A DNA stretch of 37,906 bases, taken from NCBI RefSeq assembly GCF_001434475.1, contig NZ_AZGF01000021.1, positions 1 to 37,906 on the forward strand, written 5' to 3'. Of this stretch, positions 1 to 7,424 are shown piece after piece. The stretch comes from Paucilactobacillus suebicus DSM 5007 = KCTC 3549 (GTDB lineage: Bacteria > Bacillota > Bacilli > Lactobacillales > Lactobacillaceae). Position numbers and translations under genes: made by a program. The notes below the pieces were generated by a model. That model did no database searches. It saw only the letters and a program-made list of their open reading frames with translations, and was not told the origin of the DNA. Each line of letters begins with the position of its first letter. The stretch's first letter is position 1.

Positions 1-20
1 CTAATTGGTCTAGTTATCAA

Positions 21-47
21 GTGTTGCACTTGATTTGACAATTGAGG
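21..47. repeat. 27-bp direct repeat, copy 1
   Basis: The 27 bases here are repeated exactly at 3046-3072 in the same orientation. The hsdS reading frame begins immediately after this copy. It resembles a terminal fragment of an insertion sequence left after truncation; an IS30-type end is my guess from memory and is not proven here. Confidence 0.5.
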
Positions 48-78
48 AACTAAAACTTTAGAAAAAGATACACTAGTT

Positions 79-1062
79 ATGATTTTAAGCGAACAAGCTC
101 CTGGATTATTAGGAATGACAGCTAAAATACCAGAAAACAATAGGTATGTTCTCAATCAACGTGTCGCAGAAATAAAACCAAATACAAATATAGGCAGCTA
201 TTTTTTATCTATGTCTATAAATAGATCACAAGCATATTTTAGCAAAAGAGGAGCCGGAACTAAGGTTCAAAATATTTCAAAACCAAACGTTGAAAATTTT
301 GAATTCTATTGTCCTTCTGAAAGAGAGCAACAAAAAATCGGTTCATTCTTCAAACATTTAGATGACACTATCGCTCTTCATCAGCGTAAGTTAACTAAGC
401 TTAAGGAACTTAAACAGGGCTATTTGCAAAAATTGTTCCCCAAAAATGGCAGCAAGTTCCCGCAATTAAGATTTTCAGGGTTTGCTGACGCTTGGGAAGA
501 GCGTAAGTTGGGTGATATAGCTCCCTTACGTGGCGGTTTTGCATTCAAAAGCTCTAAATTCAGGAACACTGGTGTGCCAATTGTTAGAATTTCAAATATT
601 CTTTCCAGCGGGGAGGTAGGTGGAGATTTTGCATATTATGATGAACAGGATAAGGATGACAAATATATTCTTCCAGATAAATCAGCAGTCCTAGCCATGT
701 CAGGTGCAACAACAGGTAAGGTATCTATACTATCTCAAACTGATTATGACAAGGTCTATCAAAACCAGCGAGTTGGTTATTTTCAGTCTGTAGACTATAT
801 TGACTACGGGTTTATTTCCACAATCGTCCGTTCAGAATTATTCATGATGCAACTTGAGTCTGTTCTAGTTTCAGGCGCTCAGCCAAATGTATCGTCAAAA
901 GAAATTGATTCGTTTAATTTTATGATTCCCATATTAGTTCAGGAGCAACAAAAAATCGGTTCATTCTTCAAACAACTAGATGAGACTATCGCTCTTCATC
1001 AGCGTAAGCTTGAAAAACTCCAAGAACTTAAAAAGGGGTATCTACAAAAGATGTTTTGCTGA
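79..1062 (+). CDS. hsdS: Type I restriction-modification specificity subunit HsdS, 5'-truncated
   Basis: HsdS directs the HsdM/HsdR complex to its target DNA through two target-recognition domains (TRDs) joined by helical conserved regions. Residues 1-80 are the end of TRD1. Residues ~83-115 (EQQKIGSFFKHLDDTIALHQ) are the central conserved helix. TRD2 starts at DAWEERKLGDIAPL, and a second copy of the conserved helix closes the protein at 289-327. A full HsdS is about 400 residues, so roughly the first half of TRD1 is missing. The frame stays open from 79 back to base 46 and ends at a stop next to the 27-bp repeat, so the ATG at 79 is an internal Met rather than a native start. No hsdM or hsdR is in the window. 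It may be inert, or may supply alternative specificity to a chromosomal HsdMR. Confidence 0.85.
   Translation: MILSEQAPGLLGMTAKIPENNRYVLNQRVAEIKPNTNIGSYFLSMSINRSQAYFSKRGAGTKVQNISKPNVENFEFYCPSEREQQKIGSFFKHLDDTIALHQRKLTKLKELKQGYLQKLFPKNGSKFPQLRFSGFADAWEERKLGDIAPLRGGFAFKSSKFRNTGVPIVRISNILSSGEVGGDFAYYDEQDKDDKYILPDKSAVLAMSGATTGKVSILSQTDYDKVYQNQRVGYFQSVDYIDYGFISTIVRSELFMMQLESVLVSGAQPNVSSKEIDSFNFMIPILVQEQQKIGSFFKQLDETIALHQRKLEKLQELKKGYLQKMFC
325..390 (+). repeat. hsdS internal direct repeat, copy 1 (copy 2 at 943-1008)
   Basis: Sixty-six bases coding for the central conserved helix are repeated at 943-1008, coding for the C-terminal helix, with about three mismatches. Such repeats are known recombination points for exchanging TRDs between hsdS genes. 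Confidence 0.85.
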
Positions 1063-1121
1063 TTCTTAATTTGATCAAATTTAGGATCCTATGAAACCCC
1101 ATGACTTAATTTTTATTGTGC

Positions 1122-1150
1122 TTGGTCAACACTTAATTCACCTGTATAAT
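1122..1150 (+). promoter_or_regulatory. Promoter of holin-like toxin module 1
   Basis: TTGGTC (1122-1127) and TATAAT (1145-1150) are separated by 17 bp. Transcription would start near 1157 and give a leader of about 90 nt before the toxin start. Confidence 0.7.
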
Positions 1151-1248
1151 GGATTACGCAGGAAGTTTTAAGGGCGGTGGCTGTCTTTTCCCTTGCGAGG
1201 TGGGGCCCATGGGAACATGGAATAATCTTCAGGAAGGTTTCACAGTCA

Positions 1249-1338
1249 ATGAGCGTCTTCCAGACACTCTCGTTGATGTTGCTGTTTGCAATGTTTATTT
1301 TAGCGTTGCTAACATACATCGACCAAAGGAACAAATAA
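1249..1338 (+). CDS. Holin-like toxin of a type I toxin-antitoxin system (module 1, 29 aa)
   Basis: A 29-residue hydrophobic peptide beginning MSVFQTLSLMLLFAMFILAL and ending in a short polar tail (TYIDQRNK). This is the pattern of the Lactobacillus 'putative holin-like toxin' (Hol_Tox) and Fst-like families: one membrane helix with a charged C-terminus, acting at the cell membrane. The Shine-Dalgarno AGGAAGG (1231-1237) sits 11 bases before the ATG. A good promoter lies upstream and a convergent small RNA overlaps the 3' side. CATGGGAA occurs in direct orientation in the toxin leader (1208-1215) and in the antitoxin region (1426-1433), so the two convergent RNAs are complementary there, as in Fst/RNAII systems. 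Its usual role is plasmid stabilization. The gene is too short for ordinary gene callers. Confidence 0.75.
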   Translation: MSVFQTLSLMLLFAMFILALLTYIDQRNK

Positions 1339-1461
1339 AAAAGCCGCCCTGCGTAACTTTGGCTAGGTTACAGGGTGACTCAACTATCATTTCTTAACTA
1401 ATGCCACCGCCTTTGAAGCGGCTTGCATGGGAAGTCTTGTTAGCGCAAGGCTTCCCTTTTC
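1339..1461 (-). ncRNA. Antitoxin RNA of module 1
   Basis: On the minus strand a TATAAT lies at 1473-1468, preceded by GGTCATGC. The RNA would run from about 1461 to a GC-rich hairpin (about 1343-1376) followed by a T-run on the minus strand. The arrangement and sequence match module 2 at 11519-11638. The -35 element is not clear. Confidence 0.6.
1429..1460 (+). terminator. Terminator of the toxin mRNA, module 1
   Basis: GGGAAGTCTT pairs with AAGGCTTCCC across a short loop and is followed by TTTT on the plus strand. The same sequence lies at the 5' end of the antitoxin RNA, where it would form a stem-loop. Confidence 0.6.
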
Positions 1462-1493
1462 TATTACATTATAGCATGACCTTTAAAAACTGG

Positions 1494-2150
1494 CTAACGT
1501 TTCATGCTTCGATCAGATTCAGGATCAGGTTGTTTGATTTCCGGATTCTGTTCAGCAAATGCTTGTAGCTGTTTTTGCGTTCGCTTACTGATTTCTTGGT
1601 GCACATCATTTAATTTATTTTTTAGTTCTGATTTTTGTTGTGGGTTCCTTGCTTGCTGAACTTGTTGTTGCAAGCCTTGATAGGACTTATTAAGATCATG
1701 GGCTGATAGCTTTTTTAGATCATGCGCAGGCTCTTTTGGGGCTTCTTGTAAGCCTAATTGTTTGGTTAAGCCATCGCTAAGTTCAATCACTTTGTTGCTC
1801 ACTTACTGAATCTCACTTAAAGCGCTATGGATTACGGCTTTATCTTTGGCCCAGGTGGCCACGTAACCGAGTGAGTAGTTGCTGGTATCAACGCCAATAT
1901 TTTGCATGGCAACATACGCAACCGCTTCGGCTTGGGTTTCCTGATAGGCTCGTGGCCGATCTTTAAAGGCTGATTTTAATCCATGTAACTGACTATGTGC
2001 ATATTCATGATATAACGTCTTCAATTTTAAAGCATTATCGGATTCATCACCACCAATAACAATTTCATTAGTGCTGGGTTGAAAATACCCTTTAGCCCCA
2101 TTTAGCGTTGCTAAGGGTACTTCACTGACTTTAAGGTCGATTTGCTGGTT
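1494..2150 (-). pseudogene. LtrC/ArdC-like zincin metallopeptidase gene, truncated, with in-frame stop
   Basis: Reading from 2150 down, the frame contains EIVIGGDESDNALKLKTLYH, then the zinc-protease motif HEYAHSQLHG and AEAVAYVAMQNIGVD, matching the metallopeptidase domain of LtrC/ArdC-like proteins of lactobacillar conjugative plasmids. A TAA at 1805-1803 interrupts the frame. The next codon starts an open frame in the same phase that gives a 102-residue helical tail ending QLQAFAEQNPEIK. This therefore looks like one gene broken by a nonsense change, not two genes. The N-terminal half (the ArdC-type DNA-binding region in full-length relatives) has been removed by the IS element at 2151. 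In the family such proteins protect or assist incoming single-stranded plasmid DNA. The tail resembles the C-terminus of the toxin at 24601-25107. Confidence 0.7.
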
Positions 2151-3031
2151 TAGAAGCTGTCTAGCATCTTTTAAGAAGTAACCTGATAAAAGCTAACGAA
2201 ACCATCATGAGACTAGTGTTGAGCTTACGCTCACAGTTACGCCATAAACGGTGATAATTTTCCAACCAACTAAATGAACGTTCAATGAGCCACCGTTGGG
2301 GGATAACCGAAAATTGGTGTAACTCATTTCTTTTAACGACGATTACCTTGGCTGACGTTAAACTGCTAATCTCATTAGCAAAATTTTGGCCGGTATAACC
2401 ACTATCAACCACCATGGTTCGAACCAATTTAAACTGCTCTAAATTAAGGGTAACGAGTGCAATCGCCCCGTCACGATCAGTGATGTTAGCCCGGGTAATA
2501 TGGATCGCTTGCGGGAATCCATTGACGTCGACGGCTAAGTGCCGTTTAATCCCCGAGATCTTCTTACCACCATCGTAACCCTTATTTTCAGCGGTAGCGG
2601 TGTTCTTGATACTTTGGGCATCTAAAATGACGAACGAAGTTCGTGCTGATCGCCCTTGCCTTAATCTTCGATCAGCGACAATTTTTTAAAACCTGAGTTA
2701 ATAAAGCTGGTTTATCAGGGGTGGGGGCTTTCGACCAATTCATCCAATAGTAGTAAACAGTGGACCACTTTGGAAAATCAGCCGGCAAATCACGCCAAGT
2801 ACAACCATTTTTAAGGACATAGAGCATGGCACAGAAGATATCATAAGGATCAATGTGTTTTGGATGAGTTCGTTTTCTTGAAGCTTCCAGATCCTGGCGG
2901 ATCAAATCGAATTGTTGCCGAGAAATATCGCTTTGGTAATGATGACTAAAATGTTGCATATGATCACCAACTTTTTTGACAGTAGTTTATCAAATTATTT
3001 GGTCAAAATCAAAGATACTAAACAGCTTCTA
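2151..3031 (-). mobile_element. IS5-family (IS427-group-like) insertion sequence
   Basis: Imperfect terminal inverted repeats of about 20 bp (AGAAGCTGTCTAGCATCTTT at the left; AGAAGCTGTTTAGTATCTTT at the right when reversed) bound an 881-bp element with two overlapping transposase frames. The flanking bases suggest a TA target duplication. It truncates the LtrC-like gene, and no continuation of that gene is found on the other side. Confidence 0.8.
2161..2959 (-). CDS. IS5-family transposase, two frames joined by frameshift
   Basis: The first frame (2959-2672) gives a 95-residue N-terminal domain with CTWRDLPADFPKWSTVYYYW, typical of IS427-group OrfA. It ends after LLTQVLKNCR. An A-run at the overlap (TTTTAAAAAATT) allows a shift into the second frame, which continues KIVADRRLRQGRSART, then the DDE-region blocks VILDAQSIKNT, VDVNGFPQAI and VVDSGYTG, and finally the conserved RWLIERSFSWLENYHRL. 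Split frames at a slippery run are normal in this IS group, so the transposase may be functional. Confidence 0.8.
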
Positions 3032-3045
3032 AGAATATATTCATA

Positions 3046-3072
3046 GTGTTGCACTTGATTTGACAATTGAGG
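3046..3072. repeat. 27-bp direct repeat, copy 2
   Basis: Identical to bases 21-47 and in the same orientation. It lies 14 bp beyond the right end of the IS5-family element. Confidence 0.5.
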
Positions 3073-3201
3073 TAAAATTAAAAAGTAATAAATTAATGAT
3101 TGATTGGATTTGAAATTATGTAATCTTGGGAGAAGATTGAATATATCAGAACAATTATCTTGATCACAAAATGTAAGATATAATACTGATGGAGTTAATT
3201 G

Positions 3202-3370
3202 TTATGGATCGATATCTTTTACTTTGAGAACTTTGTATATCATGTAGACAATCAAAATAATATAAATTCCTATTAGGTATAGGTAGAACGGTAGGCCACA
3301 TAAAAATCAACAAGATTAGAATGAGTTTGATACTGTCTTGCCAATCAGGAATTGGTTCATGCTTATTCAT
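3202..3370 (-). pseudogene. Small two-helix membrane protein, frameshifted
   Basis: From the ATG at 3370 the frame reads MNKHEPIPDWQDSIKLILIL and then loses sense. Near base 3300, at a T-run, a one-base shift restores a convincing hydrophobic continuation (CGLPFYLYLIGIYIILIVYM) ending in IYKVLKVKDIDP and a stop at 3204-3202. The repaired product is about 56 residues with two membrane segments. I do not recognise a named family. It lies upstream of rpiA on the opposite strand. A single missing base in a homopolymer is the simplest explanation, either mutation or sequencing error. Confidence 0.45.
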
Positions 3371-3534
3371 AAAAAATCATCAGTTCATCGGTTGAACCTG
3401 TCCATAAACAGAAAATAAACTTATTTTACTGTTAGCTCATTAATTAAGTAATACAAGGAATTGCGTGACTTTTTAGACAGTTGCTAAGTAGAGAAACGCT
3501 AAGTTGGCTTTAAAATTAAGGAGATGGGAGATTC

Positions 3535-4257
3535 ATGAGTACGATCAATACAGAGCTTCAGAACAAGTTAAAAAAGACCGCGGCGGTTAAAGCTGCAGAT
3601 TATGTTAAAGACGATATGATTGTTGGCCTTGGAAGTGGCTCAACGGTTACAATGCTGGTCGATGAGCTGGGACGACAGGTTCAGGAAGAAGGCTTGAAAT
3701 TTACGGGCGTTTCCACGTCAATTTCAACAGCGAAGCAGGCTAAATCATTGGGAATAAAAATTGTTGATTTGGATTCGATTGACACAATTGATTTAACCAT
3801 TGATGGTGCCGACCAGGTTGACAGTGATTTCAACGGTATTAAAGGCGGTGGTGGAAACCTGCTTTGGGAAAAAATTGTGGCTGCCAATTCTAAAAAGCTT
3901 GTTTGGATCGTAGACAAATCCAAAGTTGTTGACCGAATTGGTGCCTTTCCACTAGCTGTTGACGTAGAGCCTTTCGGCAGTCATCATGTTTTGAAAAAAT
4001 TTTCCGATGCCGGGTTCAATCCGGTTGTCAGGACTGATAAGGACGGCAAGGTCTTTAAAACGGATTCAAATAACATCATTTTGGATCTTCACCTGCATGA
4101 AATTAACAATCCCGATAAACTGGCCGATACATTAATTAATACCGTTGGCGTGGTTGAACATGGCTTGTTTTTAAATGCGGTTAATGAAGTTGTTGTAGGC
4201 AAAGAAGGAGCGCCTCAAATTCTGATTAATTCTAAAGTCCATCCATCTTATCAATAA
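3535..4257 (+). CDS. rpiA: Ribose-5-phosphate isomerase A
   Basis: RpiA interconverts ribulose 5-phosphate and ribose 5-phosphate in the cytosol, feeding nucleotide synthesis or the pentose phosphate/phosphoketolase route. At 240 residues it is slightly longer than the usual ~220-230. Visible family blocks are GLGSGST (phosphate loop, ~31-37), DLTIDGADQV (~86-95, with the catalytic Asp), GIKGGGGNLLWEK (~100-113) and VDKSKVVDRIG (~125-136). The start is supported by AAGGAGATGGG about 8 bases upstream. It is monocistronic and followed by a clear terminator at 4337-4382. Housekeeping rpiA is normally chromosomal, so this looks like an accessory copy carried between mobile elements. Confidence 0.95.
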   Translation: MSTINTELQNKLKKTAAVKAADYVKDDMIVGLGSGSTVTMLVDELGRQVQEEGLKFTGVSTSISTAKQAKSLGIKIVDLDSIDTIDLTIDGADQVDSDFNGIKGGGGNLLWEKIVAANSKKLVWIVDKSKVVDRIGAFPLAVDVEPFGSHHVLKKFSDAGFNPVVRTDKDGKVFKTDSNNIILDLHLHEINNPDKLADTLINTVGVVEHGLFLNAVNEVVVGKEGAPQILINSKVHPSYQ

Positions 4258-4336
4258 AATGTCACGTCTTGATTACTCATATTAAATTAGTCGGTTAGAG
4301 GAGCCATATAACTGTGGTTCTTGACCGTTCAATCAT

Positions 4337-4382
4337 AAAATCCTATTAAACTAATCTTTAAGACTGGTTCAATAGGATTTTT
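4337..4382 (+). terminator. rpiA terminator
   Basis: AAAATCCTATT at 4337-4347 pairs with AATAGGATTTTT at 4371-4382, ending in a T-run on the plus strand. Confidence 0.75.
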
Positions 4383-4443
4383 GGGTGCAATAAATCACAT
4401 AATAAAATGTGTTATAAGATACAATTATTTGAGTTTAGCCATA

Positions 4444-4590
4444 TTATTCGATGACGGGACTTGAATTATCCGGGCAACCTCGATCGTTATGATAAAAGTC
4501 GAAATAATTAAAAATGAGATTGACGACAACTCCGCAAATGAGCAGAATGAATCCATAAATCAGTGATCCCATTAATTTTTTATGACTCAA
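4444..4590 (-). CDS. Small membrane protein, possibly a fragment
   Basis: A 48-residue frame with a possible TTG start reads LSHKKLMGSLIYGFILLICG and continues with VVVNLIFNYFDFYHND and a polar end. It has one strong membrane helix. Upstream, the same frame continues as GTLLCKKAN, which could be the end of a zinc ribbon, so the true gene may be longer and broken. There is no good ribosome binding site. I do not recognise the family. Confidence 0.3.
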   Translation of the reverse strand: MSHKKLMGSLIYGFILLICGVVVNLIFNYFDFYHNDRGCPDNSSPVIE

Positions 4591-4632
4591 ATTCGCTTTT
4601 TTACATAGAAGTGTGCCCTGTCAAAGGAGATC

Positions 4633-4736
4633 TTAGTCGTTTTCAAGATTACTAATGGCATTACTATTGTCAAGCAAAGCTTGCTTTACTTTTTCACTTA
4701 TAGTGTTTTTTGTTTATCTTGTTTTTCAGATTCCAT
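4633..4736 (-). pseudogene. Small charged protein, frameshifted
   Basis: From the ATG at 4736 the frame reads MESEKQDKQK and soon stops. Adding one base at the A-run near 4705 gives a continuous product ending TISEKVKQALLDNSNAISNL, with a stop at 4635-4633. The repaired length is about 34 residues, mostly charged and helical. It lies directly upstream of the small membrane frame at 4590-4444 on the same strand, so the two may be pieces of one decayed gene. Function unknown. Confidence 0.35.
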
Positions 4737-4865
4737 GTAAATCAACTCCTGTATTGTTACATAATAAGCCTAATTTAACACAAAAACATTGCGCCTCGTT
4801 ATCAATTTAGTTGTTATTACATTAAAAAGCCAAACTCTTTTCACACTAACAACATAAATGAGTTC

Positions 4866-5495
4866 TTAGCTTTCTTCGGCACGATACTTTTCAATCCGAT
4901 ATAAAGTTACCGGTGCAATTCCCAACATCCGCGCAATCTGCCGTTTGGTTAATTTCTCTCCCTGTTCCCGTCGCGTTAGCAAACGACAGGCTTCTTTATA
5001 AATAAAGCGTTTCTGACGATTCGGTGAATGTGGTCCATATTCACGAACTTTACCATGATATTTTCCCTGCCGTTTAGCAATTTCAATCCCTTGTCGCTGT
5101 CTTACCTTGATTGTCTCACGTTCTTCTTGGGCCATATATTTATAAAGCTCAATAATGATATTGGTAATCAAGTTACGTAAGTTAGGGTTTTCAATACTAT
5201 TAAAGCTCGGTAAATTTAAAATGTTTAAGGTGGCCCCCTTATGGCGAATGGCTTCCATAATTTCTGTTAAATCGGCTGAATTTCTACCTAACCGATCTAA
5301 ACTTAAGACAATTACCTCATCATCGTCACGAAGATAATTCAGCATGGCTTGAAGTTGTGGGCGGGCAGCATTTTTTCCAGAAAGTTTCTCTTGAAAAATT
5401 TTTGTTACTCCAGCTGCTTGTAGTTGTTCAATTTGCCGGGCTAGATTTTGCTCACGAGTACTAACACGTGCGTAACCAATTTTTGTCGTTTTCAG
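4866..5495 (-). CDS. Serine recombinase (resolvase/invertase family)
   Basis: Serine recombinases cut and rejoin DNA through a covalent serine intermediate; plasmid copies resolve multimers or move elements. The frame contains the N-terminal catalytic motif KIGYARVSTREQ, then LSGKNAARPQLQAML, the conserved SLDRLGRNSADL, and the helical E-region RETIKVRQRQGIEIAKRQGK. It ends in a C-terminal helix-turn-helix (KLTKRQIARMLGIAPVTLYR). The catalytic serine lies upstream of the first in-frame ATG (5345), so the native start must be further upstream. The only well-placed candidate is a CTG at 5495-5493, four bases after GGAGG. Product: 209 residues. The CTG may be a mutated ATG or TTG; if it is not used, the ATG product would lack the active site. 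Confidence 0.8.
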   Translation of the reverse strand: MKTTKIGYARVSTREQNLARQIEQLQAAGVTKIFQEKLSGKNAARPQLQAMLNYLRDDDEVIVLSLDRLGRNSADLTEIMEAIRHKGATLNILNLPSFNSIENPNLRNLITNIIIELYKYMAQEERETIKVRQRQGIEIAKRQGKYHGKVREYGPHSPNRQKRFIYKEACRLLTRREQGEKLTKRQIARMLGIAPVTLYRIEKYRAEES

Positions 5496-5701
5496 AACGC
5501 CTCCGGAACACTTATATGTAACTAATAATAATCCAACTTTCGATTGAATACAATAGGGTAGATCGTAACGTAACGGATTGGGGGATTCGAGATAACTTCT
5601 TAACTGGACGGGTTCAATATTGGTATAACCAGCATCATCAAAGTATTGGTAGTACCAAAATATTATCTAATCTCAGAAAAGACCCGGCCGTCACCGAACA
5701 G

Positions 5702-6331
5702 GTGACGTTAAAGCAAGTTAAGCGGATTATGAGCAAGCTAGGCATTCGTTGCCAGGTTCATCAGAAAAAGCATTCACGAATCAAACAACAGGAGCAATAC
5801 TTACAAGATAATGTTTTAAATCAGCGTTTTGGCGTTAACCAACCAAACCAGGTTTGGTTAGCTGATTCAACGGAATTGACCTATGGTGTTAACGGTCAGT
5901 ATAAAGTGCGTTTGAGTGGCGCGCTGGATCTTTACGGTCGCCATCTAATTGCCCATAAATTAAGTGAAACTGAAACTTCGAAGGCAAAAGTTCAGGTTTT
6001 TCAACGGGCCTTTAATTTTGCGGGTGACGTCCACCCTGTAGTGCATACTGACCGAGGTTCGGCATGCACATCAGGAACATTCAATAACTTTTTGGCGCAA
6101 CATGAAGTCACCCGTAGTATGTCACGACCAGGGACGCCGTATGATAACGCACCAATGGAACGTTGGTGGAACGAGTTCAAATTGCGCTGGATTGATCGAC
6201 ACGCTAAACCAGTTACCTATAAAGAATTAGTGGCCTTGGTCGAAGAAGGCATCAACTATTTTAATCAACTAGATCGTTCACCAGCAAGAAACGACCTCAC
6301 CCCAGCGGAACACTGGAATGAGGCCGTTTAA
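5702..6331 (+). pseudogene. IS3-family OrfB transposase, 5'-truncated
   Basis: The frame encodes the DDE integrase core: VWLADSTELTYG (first Asp), VVHTDRGSACTSG (second Asp) and the E-region RPGTPYDNAPMERWWNEFKL, followed by the usual C-terminal NDLTPAEHWNEA. OrfB-like homology seems to begin a little upstream, in the same open frame at about 5640 (SIGSTKILSNLRKD). The OrfB N-terminus and all of OrfA are missing, and the sequence joins the promoter side of the serine recombinase. The GTG at 5702 is not a native start. The right end of the element probably lies near 6372, where CTTGACAGGGACTAG appears. Immobile remnant. Confidence 0.75.
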
Positions 6332-6459
6332 GCAAAGCAAAACTTATATTATTTCAAATGACAACTTGACAGGGACTAGTACAACTCAGGGGGCTTTACT
6401 TTAATATTTCCTGTAGATATTAGCCTTTTTTAAATTTTAATTATGCCTAGAAGCCTATG

Positions 6460-7410
6460 TTAGAAGTTATAGTCGCCGCTACTCATAGCTTCAGCATTAC
6501 CCATTAGATAGCCAGCACCAACTTGTGAGAAGAAATCATGATTGGCCGTTTCGGTTGAAATTCCGTTCATTACGATTGGGTTGATATCTTTAATCTCAGC
6601 ATTAGGGAAGCGGGATTCAAAGCCCATATTTTGGAGTGCCTTGTTGGCGTTGTAGTGAACGAATTGTTTAACGTCTTCCGCTAACCCAATCGGCGCGTAA
6701 ACTTCTTCGGTGAACGCAAACTCGTTCTCAAGGAGATCGTCGAGCAACTCATCCATCCACTTTTTGAATGTTTTTTGTTCAGTCGCCGATAGCTCGTTAT
6801 ATCCCAATTGAAATTTGTAGCCGAGGTAGGTACCATGAACAGATTCATCGCGGATCACCAGTTTGATAACTTCAGAAAGATTTGCCAGCTTATTGTTACC
6901 ACGGTACCAAAGTGGGGTAAAAAAGTTGGTATAGTACAAAATTCCTTCAAGAAAGACGCTTGCAACTTTCTTTTCAAGGTTGTTTCCCGTTTGATAAATA
7001 TCATTGATCCGTTTGGCTTTGTATTGCATTCTGGGATTATTGTTCATCCATTTGAATACTTCGTCAACAGTGGCTTGATCGTTCAAAGATGTCAAAATAG
7101 TGCCGTAGCTTTTGGCATGAATTGACTCCATCATCAAAAAGTCATTGAGGACTGCTGCTTCTTTTCGTGTCCGAACGTCGGGCCGCATCACGTCGACTCC
7201 TTCTTCAGATTGGAGTGTGTCCAGCAAGGCTAATCCACCCACAACCCGATTGATAACCGATTTTTCGGTGCCAGAGAGTGTCCGCCAGTCCCGTAAATCA
7301 TTAGAAACAGGTACTCGCGTATCCAGCCAGTATTGTGCCGTTGCTTTATCCCATACATATTCGTCAAGTTCGTCTTCGATGATGTCCCAATTAATTGTTT
7401 TATAGCTCAT
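6460..7410 (-). CDS. nrdF: Class Ib ribonucleotide reductase beta subunit NrdF (catalytic)
   Basis: NrdF holds the dimetal-tyrosyl radical cofactor that starts ribonucleotide reduction in NrdE. The protein is 316 residues, normal for NrdF. All expected ligands are present: Asp64 (ALLDTLQ), Glu95 and His98 (MMESIHAKSY), Glu155 (FLEGILYY), and Glu189 and His192 (IRDESVHGTY), with the radical Tyr102. The C-terminus SSGDYNF is the R1-docking tail. It is the last gene of nrdI-nrdE-nrdF2-nrdF, 14 bp after nrdF2, with AAGGAG before its ATG. Activation would use the flavodoxin NrdI of the same operon. Confidence 0.95.
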   Translation of the reverse strand: MSYKTINWDIIEDELDEYVWDKATAQYWLDTRVPVSNDLRDWRTLSGTEKSVINRVVGGLALLDTLQSEEGVDVMRPDVRTRKEAAVLNDFLMMESIHAKSYGTILTSLNDQATVDEVFKWMNNNPRMQYKAKRINDIYQTGNNLEKKVASVFLEGILYYTNFFTPLWYRGNNKLANLSEVIKLVIRDESVHGTYLGYKFQLGYNELSATEQKTFKKWMDELLDDLLENEFAFTEEVYAPIGLAEDVKQFVHYNANKALQNMGFESRFPNAEIKDINPIVMNGISTETANHDFFSQVGAGYLMGNAEAMSSGDYNF

Positions 7411-7424
7411 TAGTTGAATACTCC

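Noticed and set aside
1149-1397. 82-codon plus-strand frame and the 73-codon minus-strand frame across toxin module 1
   Set aside because: Both read through the promoter-leader and terminator of the holin-like toxin in other frames and have no ribosome binding site; the 29-codon toxin frame explains the region.
1494-2024. Two separate small genes downstream of the IS5-family element
   Set aside because: They are in the same frame and separated only by one TAA, so one interrupted gene is simpler.
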